Part shown: positions 1-4,787 of the stretch, one piece after another | Layout of the letters: every line of letters begins with the position of its first letter | Numbering within the stretch: the stretch's first letter is position 1 | Notes under the pieces: generated by a model | What the model saw: only the letters and a program-made list of their open reading frames with translations | What the model was told of the DNA's origin: nothing | The model's database searches: none | Made by a program: the position numbers and the translations under genes | Origin: Treponema sp. UBA3870 | GTDB lineage: Bacteria > Spirochaetota > Spirochaetia > Treponematales > Treponemataceae | Length of the DNA stretch: 6,207 nt | NCBI GenBank assembly: GCA_002392275.1 | Contig: DGGQ01000069.1 | Location: 1 to 6,207, forward strand | Direction of reading: 5' to 3'

Positions 1-2
1 AG

Positions 3-569
3 GCAATGAATGGAAAGGGGCGTGTGACTGTCATTTCTGTTGGCGACATGCCCATAACCGAATACTCCGGCAGCCCGGACCGTCTATCGACATTCTCGAC
101 AAGGGCGCTCCAGTCTCCTTATACCGACAACGCCGCTCTTGACTTGGGAATCCGCCTTGCTGCGAACGATTTGGTCAACGCGGAAAAGAAGCGCGGAATC
201 ATATACATAACGGACGGCAGTGTAAGCCAGAGTGCGTTTACCCGCTACAGTCTTTCCGATTTGACGGGCTACATGAACAACAACGCGATATCGTTCAGCA
301 CGGTTCTTGTAAGCCAGAACAGGGCTGCGCAGGAGGTGAACTACATCACGAACAACACTACGGGAATATCCTATTATGTCTACAGGGCTGACGGACTTTC
401 CCCGGTGATTGCGGACCTTATCAGCCAGCCGTCGGGATTGTACCAGATGACGTTCACATCCACCCAGCAGACCGAGTATGGACAGAAGTATCTTCCGCTT
501 GAGGTGGAGACCTATCTTCTGAACCGCTCGGGAAAAGACGAGACTGGATATTTCGCTCCGCTGCAATAG
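3..569 (+). CDS. von Willebrand factor A domain protein, C-terminal part (5' truncated by window edge)
   Basis: The reading frame is open to the left edge; the first complete codon is at 3. The ATG at 6 is therefore probably internal, and 189 codons including the stop are visible. The residues match the second half of a vWA fold. The YTDNAAL segment sits where the conserved MIDAS threonine lies, followed by a helix (LGIRLAANDLV), the strand IIYITDG carrying the third MIDAS motif (Asp of TDG), then alternating helices and strands to about residue 140. The first MIDAS motif (DxSxS) must lie upstream of the window. A beta-rich tail follows and the protein ends in GYFAPLQ. Such proteins bind a metal and a protein partner, often outside the membrane, but the ligand and location cannot be read here. 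The neighbouring genes converge on it and belong to other units; its own terminator follows 36 bases after the stop. Confidence 0.72.
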   Translation, partial: AMNGKGRVTVISVGDMPITEYSGSPDRLSTFSTRALQSPYTDNAALDLGIRLAANDLVNAEKKRGIIYITDGSVSQSAFTRYSLSDLTGYMNNNAISFSTVLVSQNRAAQEVNYITNNTTGISYYVYRADGLSPVIADLISQPSGLYQMTFTSTQQTEYGQKYLPLEVETYLLNRSGKDETGYFAPLQ

Positions 570-604
570 TTCGTCCCCCCAAAAAAATTCAAGTAGATTT
601 TATG

Positions 605-635
605 CCGCATCCAAAAAGGGGTGCGGTTTTTTTTT
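605..635 (+). terminator. Rho-independent terminator of the vWA gene
   Basis: CCGCATCC (605-612) pairs with GGGTGCGG (619-626), giving eight pairs with one G-T wobble around a six-base A-rich loop. Nine T residues (627-635) follow. It lies 36 bases past the stop at 569 and points with that gene. Confidence 0.88.
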
Positions 636-686
636 GATTCGGTGGAGGCAATGGATTCGACCTTGATTTTGAAGTCTGTTTTGGGC

Positions 687-718
687 AAAAAAAGAGGCCG
701 GCTGTGAATCAACCGGCC
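687..718 (-). terminator. Rho-independent terminator, minus strand
   Basis: On the minus strand GGCCGG (718-713) pairs with CCGGCC (701-696) around an 11-base loop, followed by TC and seven T residues (693-687). It is about 150 bases past the stop of the PEGA gene and could end that mRNA, a separate small RNA (see 687-779), or both. Confidence 0.8.
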
Positions 719-739
719 ATGCCTTGAATCAAGGCAACC

Positions 740-761
740 GGGTGCAGTTGGGTGGGAGGGG
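740..761 (+). other. Canonical G-quadruplex motif
   Basis: Four G-runs lie at 740-742, 750-752, 754-756 and 758-761, with loops of 7, 1 and 1 bases. This fits the G3-N(1-7) rule. It uses part of the left arm of the 10-bp stem (737-746), so quadruplex and hairpin cannot form together on this strand. Confidence 0.5.
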
Positions 762-780
762 ATATGTTTTGCACCCGGTA

Positions 781-786
781 ATTATA
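781..786 (-). promoter_or_regulatory. Possible -10 box for a minus-strand small transcript
   Basis: The minus strand reads TATAAT exactly here. No -35 hexamer resembling TTGACA is found 16-18 bases upstream, and the surrounding stretch is AT-rich, so chance is a real alternative. The predicted start is near 774, at the base of the first hairpin. Confidence 0.25.
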
Positions 787-871
787 TTATCGTCAGCATT
801 GCGTTTTTCTTGAATGAAAAAGTGTAACTAAAATGAAAGATTTTTGTTGCCCCGGGTGCGTTCTGGAAGCT

Positions 872-1882
872 CTAGTAGTTTTCTTCGGAAATTTCAGCGT
901 CCAGGCTCACTGAGACTGTGTAGCTGCGTCCGTTCAAAACCGAGAGAGTTTTTACAGTCTCGTAGTTTCCAAACACAAGCCTGATATTGTGATCGCCCTG
1001 TGGAACCTCTACCGGGGAAAGTATGTTCTGCACAATGGCTCCATCGATGTAGACCCTTGTTCCCTCCGGGGCCGAAATCCTGACGACAGGAACAATGCTT
1101 TGCAGCTTGATTTTCAGCGTATGCCTTTTTCCCTGCTCAATAGTTATTGTCCGCTGCTCGGTCCTGTAGTAGTCGCTGACAAGGCTAAGCGTGTGGATTC
1201 CTGGGGCCAGAAGCAAATCTCCTCCATCGTCCGCGATGTTTCCGTCAACAAGGACCGTGTACGGATTTTTTTGGCCGGCGGGGTAGTCGGGAATTATTGT
1301 CAGCTGCCCACGGTTTGTGTGGATTGGCTTTGCGGACACATTTATCTGCGTGAATGAAAATTTTTCATAGGGATATTTTGCCGAAAGCTGCATCCTGACA
1401 AGAATCTTTCCGTCTGTGATTTCCGGGACCGATGGAAGAAGGTAGGAGTATATGTCCTTTTTTAGCGGGACATCCCTCTTTATAGGAATCTTCATGTTCA
1501 TGCTGTATGTTCCGCCGAATGTTCCGCTCATTGTCTTTGTGCCGTGGTAGTCCAGATTGTTTTCCGCCGGAATGGGGAAAAGCCCCTCGTAGAAGGACCA
1601 AAGCACCGAGCCTTTGCTGGTGGCAATCTCGCTTGGAAATTTGAAAGAAAGCTCCACACCGTCAACAAAAGTCATGTCATCCGGCAGCTCTATCAGTATG
1701 CAGTCGTTTGGTCCAGCCTTCACGGAATGGGAACTTCCCTCCGCTGGCACGTTCAGATTTACAACCTTGTTTGCCCTAAACGATTGCGCGAACATATCCT
1801 CCACGCGAAGTGCCGATAGCAGGGTGAGTAGAGTAAGAATCTTTGGGACCTTGCCCCGGAAAGTCCGTTTAAAATCTTCCAT
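872..1882 (-). CDS. Secreted protein with two C-terminal PEGA domains
   Basis: 336 residues. The N-terminus has basic residues (K5, R6, R9, K11, K14), then a hydrophobic stretch ILTLLTLLSAL (15-25), and an export signal probably cleaved near residues 31-34 (FAQS). Residues about 40-190 form a beta-rich region I do not recognise. Two PEGA-type domains follow at about 192-262 and 266-328. Each has the xVxVDG or VYIDG strand, a turn before (A/V)PxGxH or PQGDHN, and a last strand of the LKIKL or VSVSL kind. PEGA domains are small beta-sandwiches found on surface and envelope proteins; no enzymatic residues are seen. It is the last gene of the operon, 53 bases after the M23 peptidase, so a role in the same cell-wall or envelope process is likely. 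No Shine-Dalgarno precedes the ATG at 1882; the signal peptide supports this start. Confidence 0.82.
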   Translation of the reverse strand: MEDFKRTFRGKVPKILTLLTLLSALRVEDMFAQSFRANKVVNLNVPAEGSSHSVKAGPNDCILIELPDDMTFVDGVELSFKFPSEIATSKGSVLWSFYEGLFPIPAENNLDYHGTKTMSGTFGGTYSMNMKIPIKRDVPLKKDIYSYLLPSVPEITDGKILVRMQLSAKYPYEKFSFTQINVSAKPIHTNRGQLTIIPDYPAGQKNPYTVLVDGNIADDGGDLLLAPGIHTLSLVSDYYRTEQRTITIEQGKRHTLKIKLQSIVPVVRISAPEGTRVYIDGAIVQNILSPVEVPQGDHNIRLVFGNYETVKTLSVLNGRSYTVSVSLDAEISEENY

Positions 1883-1890
1883 ATCTATAG

Positions 1891-1919
1891 GCTATAGCAC
1901 AAATAGAATATTTTTTCCA
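1891..1919 (-). promoter_or_regulatory. Possible internal promoter for the PEGA gene
   Basis: On the minus strand TGGAAA (1919-1914), a 17-base spacer ending in TGC (an extended -10), and TATAGC (1896-1891) resemble a sigma-70 promoter, each hexamer matching four of six bases. The start would fall around 1884, almost on the ATG at 1882, which fits the lack of a Shine-Dalgarno there. Confidence 0.3.
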
Positions 1920-1935
1920 GTGTGTAATCCAGATT

Positions 1936-2844
1936 CTATTTGACCTGTATGTATTTCTGCGGATCCTGAAGCTCCCCGTTCAGCTTGATTTCAAAATGGA
2001 GGTGCGGTCCAGTGGAAAGTCCGGTTGAGCCAACAAGACCTATGACCTGTCCCGCCGAAACCTTCTCGCCCTTGCTGACAAGAATTTTGCTCATGTGTCC
2101 GTAGAGACTTGTCATTCCCTTGCCGTGGTCCAGAATCACATAGTTTCCGTAGGTGTAGTCCATCGCGATTGCCGAGACGACCGTTCCACCCTTGCATGCG
2201 TGGATTTCGGTTCCCGTTGGTGCCGCCATGTCGATTCCCTTGTGCATTAGCCATTTTCCACTGATTGGACTGACCCTCATTCCAAACGGTGATGTAAGTA
2301 CGCTTTTTGTCAGCGGCAGAGTCAGCCCAGGATCATAGAGATACGCGCGCTCCGTTGGTGAAAATTTTCCGTCCAGAATGAAATAGAAGTCCCTGCCTGC
2401 GATATTGTAGATTGGATAAAGATCCTCGCCGTTCTCGTCATGCAGCGGATGCTCCTTTGAAAGCAGCAGGTCAATCGATGTGACCGGGACCGTGGGGATG
2501 AAAAGCCCGTTGACCGTTGGAAAATACATTGTCTGCCCGGCAATGCTCTCGTCCGTGTTGCTTATTCCGTTGAGGGTAACAACAGTGTCTATCCTGAGCG
2601 CGGTCCTTGCGGCCAGGGACAGTACATCAAAGTTTTCGGTGACTGTGTACTGGTAGATTTTCATCTCGTAGGGCCGCCTGCTTGTTATGGCTATGTTGTT
2701 CCTCTGAAAATCCGCCTGATGCTGCTTAAAGTTTGGGTCCTTGTTTTTTGAGTTCAGGCTTGAAATCACCGTGTAGTCCTGCGCGTGGACCGCTATTGCC
2801 AACGCCGCCAGCAGTATTGATAAAACTATGCTTCTCTTTTTCAT
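1936..2844 (-). CDS. Secreted LysM-M23 family metallopeptidase (LytM/lysostaphin type)
   Basis: 302 residues. A clear signal peptide (MKKR, hydrophobic core to 19, AHA-Q cleavage at about 21/22) sends it across the inner membrane. Residues about 66-110 are a diverged LysM peptidoglycan-binding module (YTVTENFDVLSLAART ... TLNGIS ... AGQTMYFP). The M23 domain spans about 180-298 and is complete. Zinc ligands are H201 and D205 (HKGID) and H283 (second His of HLH); the catalytic histidines are H250 (YGH) and H281. Family members cut peptide cross-links in peptidoglycan during growth and division, and all residues needed for activity are present. Its ATG overlaps the TGA of the upstream membrane-protein gene (ATGA at 2844-2841), so translation is probably coupled; GAGGG lies ten bases upstream. 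It has no lipobox, so it is periplasmic or secreted rather than a lipoprotein. Confidence 0.93.
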   Translation of the reverse strand: MKKRSIVLSILLAALAIAVHAQDYTVISSLNSKNKDPNFKQHQADFQRNNIAITSRRPYEMKIYQYTVTENFDVLSLAARTALRIDTVVTLNGISNTDESIAGQTMYFPTVNGLFIPTVPVTSIDLLLSKEHPLHDENGEDLYPIYNIAGRDFYFILDGKFSPTERAYLYDPGLTLPLTKSVLTSPFGMRVSPISGKWLMHKGIDMAAPTGTEIHACKGGTVVSAIAMDYTYGNYVILDHGKGMTSLYGHMSKILVSKGEKVSAGQVIGLVGSTGLSTGPHLHFEIKLNGELQDPQKYIQVK

Positions 2845-3260
2845 CCTTGATTTTCCCTCGAGCTTTGCTTTCTCTTGTTCAGAACCGACGTGGATATTGC
2901 GGAAAGCACGCCGTACAGGACAAAAGTCAATACAAAAACAACCGCAGCCACTATCCGGTTACTGTTGAGCACCATATAAATGGAAAAGGAAATTCCCCCG
3001 GCGACAAGAAGGATTTTCGCAAGACCGATGAAAAACCTTGTCCCGCCTTTTTTTTTGAGCAGAGAAAAAATCATATAGACTGCGCCTGCGACCAGAAGTC
3101 CAAGCACAAACCATGAATAGATTTTTGGAGACGAGGAAGCCCATTTCCACAGCGGAAACACAATGCAGACCCCAAGGACCAGACTCAGCGCCGCCAGAAG
3201 CAGAACCTTTCCTACAATAGAAATGAATTTCCTGTAGCCCCTTGCTATGTTCTTTATCAT
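2841..3260 (-). CDS. Small integral membrane protein with four predicted helices, function unknown
   Basis: 139 residues. Four hydrophobic spans are seen at about 14-36, 48-68, 76-98 and 102-124. Basic residues lie at the N-terminus (K3, R7, R10, K11), in the loop after span two (KKKGG, 69-73), and in the C-terminal tail (NKRKQSSR). By the positive-inside rule both ends and the central loop face the cytoplasm. No motif or catalytic residue was recognised, so no function is given. AGGGG (3270-3266) sits five bases before the ATG at 3260, a good Shine-Dalgarno that fixes the start. It is the first gene of the operon and overlaps the M23 peptidase gene by four bases. Because the downstream products are both exported wall or envelope proteins, it may anchor or assist them in the membrane, which is inference from position only. 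Confidence 0.82.
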   Translation of the reverse strand: MIKNIARGYRKFISIVGKVLLLAALSLVLGVCIVFPLWKWASSSPKIYSWFVLGLLVAGAVYMIFSLLKKKGGTRFFIGLAKILLVAGGISFSIYMVLNSNRIVAAVVFVLTFVLYGVLSAISTSVLNKRKQSSRENQG

Positions 3261-3289
3261 AAAATCCCCTAAGACTTTTTATGGTAACA

Positions 3290-3298
3290 ATTCTATCA
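3290..3298 (-). promoter_or_regulatory. Extended -10 promoter of the membrane protein-M23-PEGA operon
   Basis: The minus strand reads TGATAGAAT: an extended TGn followed by TAGAAT, five of six matches to TATAAT. No good -35 lies 17 bases upstream, as is common for extended -10 promoters. The start would be near 3283, giving a 5' UTR of about 23 bases that contains the AGGGG ribosome site. TGGTAACA occurs on both sides (3282-3289 and 3320-3327). Confidence 0.45.
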
Positions 3299-3400
3299 CA
3301 GCCGGAAAGTTTTTAGTAGTGGTAACATCTAAAAACTTCGGTTTTAAATTCAAGTTTTGTTGATTCATGGGGAGTGGCATGCTGATTTCGGATTCCGGGC

Positions 3401-3431
3401 AAAAAAAACAGACCCCTTTTGTAGGGGCCTG
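3401..3431 (-). terminator. Rho-independent terminator of the ferredoxin gene
   Basis: On the minus strand CAGGCCCCT (3431-3423) pairs with AGGGGTCTG (3417-3409), nine pairs with one G-T, around a five-base loop. Eight T residues (3408-3401) follow. A smaller hairpin, CCACC/GGTGG (3441-3458), lies between it and the ferredoxin stop codon. It separates ferredoxin from the downstream operon. Confidence 0.92.
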
Positions 3432-3460
3432 AATATTAATCCACCATCAGGAAGGTGGCA

Positions 3461-3634
3461 TTAGTTTTCTGAGATGGCTCCAACAGGACACACAGAAGCG
3501 CAGGATCCACAGCTTACGCATGAATCCTCGCTGATGACCCTCTTGTCATCGACTTCTGAGATGGCCTCTGATGGACATTCTCCCTCGCAAGCACCGCAAT
3601 TGATGCAAGCATCTGTAGCAATCTTGTACGCCAT
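3461..3634 (-). CDS. 2[4Fe-4S] ferredoxin, clostridial type
   Basis: 57 residues starting MAYKIATDACINC. Two CxxCxxCxxxCP motifs are complete: Cys10, 13, 16, 20 and Cys39, 42, 45, 49, each followed by Pro. They ligate two [4Fe-4S] clusters, the cluster-I ligand set being C10, C13, C16 and C49. The length and near two-fold symmetry are those of small bacterial ferredoxins that carry low-potential electrons in the cytoplasm, for example between pyruvate:ferredoxin oxidoreductase and hydrogenase; the partner here is unknown. I place the start at 3634 rather than at an in-frame ATG at 3673: GAGGT lies seven bases before it, and the promoter's -10 (3669-3664) lies between the two ATGs, so the longer form would not be transcribed. 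It is a single-gene unit with its own promoter and terminator. Confidence 0.95.
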   Translation of the reverse strand: MAYKIATDACINCGACEGECPSEAISEVDDKRVISEDSCVSCGSCASVCPVGAISEN

Positions 3635-3663
3635 TATTGTACCTCGCAAAATTGATTTACTAA

Positions 3664-3692
3664 AATATAACATTGCAAGTTAAGGCTTGCAA
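3664..3692 (-). promoter_or_regulatory. Sigma-70-type promoter of the ferredoxin gene
   Basis: On the minus strand TTGCAA (3692-3687, four of six matches), a 17-base spacer ending in TGT (an extended -10), and TATATT (3669-3664, five of six) form a good promoter. The start is near 3657, leaving a leader of about 23 bases with the GAGGT ribosome site. Confidence 0.65.
3673..3692. repeat. Perfect inverted repeat over the ferredoxin -35 region
   Basis: TTGCAAG (3673-3679) and CTTGCAA (3686-3692) are perfect inverted copies six bases apart. One arm is the -35 hexamer and the other lies in the spacer, the position expected of a repressor operator. On the plus strand a run of six T follows shortly after, so it also resembles a weak plus-strand terminator, but no plus-strand gene feeds it. 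It might also help end the exonuclease mRNA. Confidence 0.4.
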
Positions 3693-3729
3693 GACTTTTT
3701 TGTTTGTTGAGGCAAAGAATTAGTTATCG

Positions 3730-4551
3730 CTAACTCAATTCTATATCCAGATACACCGGGCAGTGGTCGCTTCCCATCACGTCCTGCAAGATTCCCGCCG
3801 ACTTGACGTGATCCCTGAATCCGTCGTTCACGCACAGGTAGTCTATGCGCCATCCCACGTTCTTTTCCCTTGCGTGCATCCTGTAGCTCCACCAGCTGTA
3901 CTGGTTTGGCTCCTGGTTGAACATCCTGAAAGTGTCCGTGAATCCGTTCGCAGTGAAAAAATCCATCCAAGCGCGCTCTTCCGGTAAATATCCGGCATTC
4001 TTTTCGTTGGCCTTCGGGTTCGCAAGGTCGATGGGCTTGTGCGCTATGTTGTAGTCGCCGCCAAGGACTATGTTGAATCCGTCCGCCACAAGAGAAGTGC
4101 ATTTTTTGAACATTGCGTCGCAGAAACCAAGCTTATATGGAAGCCTTGCACCCTCTCCCTGACTGTTCGGAAAATATGCCGAAATTACAGCAAGATTTCC
4201 GAAATAGGCTATGGTCGTCCGTCCCTCGTCGTCGAATTCCGGGATGCCGAGCTTTTCGATTCTGTCGGGCTTTTTTTTCGTGTAGATTGCAGTCCCCGAG
4301 TATCCGGGCTTTTTTGCCGATGAAAAATACGACTCATATTTTGTGGACCCGCCGATAGCTGATGAAAAAAGAGGCGCGTCGTCATCATCTTCCTGCGCTC
4401 CGGGCGAAACCAAGGCGGGACTCAGCTGACCGGGGTTTGCCTTGGTCTCCTGTATGCATACCACATCGGCCCCGCAATTGAGGAGCCATGGTATGAAATC
4501 TTTTTTCTCCACGGCCCGGATGCCGTTAACGTTCCAAGAAATAATCTTCAT
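3730..4551 (-). CDS. xth: Exodeoxyribonuclease III (AP endonuclease, ExoIII/ExoA family)
   Basis: 273 residues from the ATG at 4551, where the sequence begins MKIISWNVNGIRA as is usual for the family; an ATG at 4563 would add MLKP. Neither start has a clear Shine-Dalgarno. The endonuclease/exonuclease/phosphatase fold is complete: N7 (WNVNG), E35 (QETK, metal), Y126 (YFPNS), D166 and N168 (GGDYN), D237 (WRIDYL), D262 and H263 (SDHCP). The enzyme cuts DNA 5' to abasic sites and removes nucleotides or blocking groups from 3' ends in base-excision repair, in the cytoplasm. One oddity is an extra segment of about 18 residues between ETK and GYSG, including an acidic run EDDDD (54-58) and a Ser/Gly-rich part. 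It is probably a surface loop, because the flanking blocks are intact. The gene appears to be transcribed alone. Confidence 0.95.
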   Translation of the reverse strand: MKIISWNVNGIRAVEKKDFIPWLLNCGADVVCIQETKANPGQLSPALVSPGAQEDDDDAPLFSSAIGGSTKYESYFSSAKKPGYSGTAIYTKKKPDRIEKLGIPEFDDEGRTTIAYFGNLAVISAYFPNSQGEGARLPYKLGFCDAMFKKCTSLVADGFNIVLGGDYNIAHKPIDLANPKANEKNAGYLPEERAWMDFFTANGFTDTFRMFNQEPNQYSWWSYRMHAREKNVGWRIDYLCVNDGFRDHVKSAGILQDVMGSDHCPVYLDIELS

Positions 4552-4618
4552 GGGCTTTAGCATACTTCAAGATTTTTTGATTTTCAAGTGCGGGAATCAT
4601 CAAGGGTTCCTTATTCCT

Positions 4619-4663
4619 ACCGAAAAGTCGGTTTTTTATGGATTATAATCCCGAAAAGTCGGG
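4619..4663. repeat. Twin dyads CCGAAAAGTCGG flanking a palindromic TATAAT
   Basis: CCGAAAAGTCGG occurs at 4620-4631 and 4651-4662, 31 bases apart, about three helical turns. Each is a hairpin: ACCGA/TCGGT (4619-4632) and CCCGA/TCGGG (4650-4663), both with AAAG loops and both followed by T-runs on the plus strand. Between them is the 12-base perfect palindrome GGATTATAATCC (4640-4651). The T-runs suggest tandem plus-strand terminators, yet no plus-strand gene lies upstream. The symmetrical layout suggests paired operator sites instead. Confidence 0.45.
4642..4647 (-). promoter_or_regulatory. Possible -10 box of the exonuclease III gene
   Basis: The minus strand reads TATAAT exactly, within the palindrome at 4640-4651. 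No clear -35 is seen. The start would be near 4635, giving a leader of about 84 bases that contains the dyad at 4619-4632 and a second bulged stem (GGAAT 4593-4597 with ATTCC 4613-4617, and AAGG 4602-4605 with CCTT 4609-4612). Confidence 0.3.
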
Positions 4664-4729
4664 TTTTGTGCAGAACGTGGAAACTTTTTTGCCATAGAGA
4701 TTAGCAGCCGGTATTTTCAAAAATGCGAC

Positions 4730-4768
4730 AAAAAAAACGGGAGCCGGATTTTGTTCTGACTCCCGTTT
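4730..4768 (-). terminator. Rho-independent terminator of the repeat-PDZ gene
   Basis: On the minus strand AAACGGGAG (4768-4760) pairs perfectly with CTCCCGTTT (4743-4735) around a 16-base loop. The T-run continues to 4730. It lies 19 bases past the stop codon at 4788. Confidence 0.9.
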
Positions 4769-4787
4769 GTGTTTTATGAAAAAAAGA

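Larger units (their letters stand above)
687..779 (-). ncRNA. Candidate small RNA or structured 3' UTR: three hairpins ending in a terminator
   Basis: Read on the minus strand, three hairpins follow one another. The first is a perfect 10-bp stem, ACCGGGTGCA (779-770) with TGCACCCGGT (746-737), around a 23-base loop rich in C (CCCCTCCCACCC). The second is GCCTTG/CAAGGC (735-721) with a three-base loop. The third is the GC-rich terminator hairpin with its T-tract. A consensus TATAAT lies at 786-781 just upstream, with no convincing -35. This is the layout of many small regulatory RNAs whose exposed C-rich loop pairs with Shine-Dalgarno sequences. It could equally be only the 3' UTR of the PEGA gene, which ends at 872. 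If the TATAAT is used, the transcript would start near 774 and lose the outer three pairs of the first stem. No known RNA family was recognised. Confidence 0.35.
737..859. repeat. Three alternating copies of an 8-base arm (CCGGGTGC / GCACCCGG)
   Basis: CCGGGTGC occurs at 738-745 and 852-859, and its reverse complement GCACCCGG at 771-778. The middle copy can pair with either neighbour. The inner pairing extends to ten perfect pairs (737-746 with 770-779). The outer pairing would enclose about 73 bases just downstream of the PEGA stop codon. Confidence 0.5.

Noticed and set aside
84..566. 160-codon minus-strand ORF opposite the vWA gene
   Set aside because: It is rich in Arg, Ser and Val with no domain or ribosome site, while the plus-strand frame has clear vWA motifs.
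651..707. 18-codon plus-strand ORF (MDSTLILKSVLGKKRGRL) after GGTGGAGG
   Set aside because: GGAGG is only two bases from the ATG, the ORF lies directly behind a strong terminator with no promoter, and it ends within the opposite terminator. An ORF of this length by chance is common.
1614..1943. 109-codon plus-strand ORF (and the 91-codon one at 1544)
   Set aside because: Both are antisense to the PEGA gene and have no ribosome site or recognisable domain.
3635..3673. Longer ferredoxin start at 3673
   Set aside because: The promoter -10 lies between this ATG and the one at 3634, and only the latter has a ribosome site and the usual family N-terminus.
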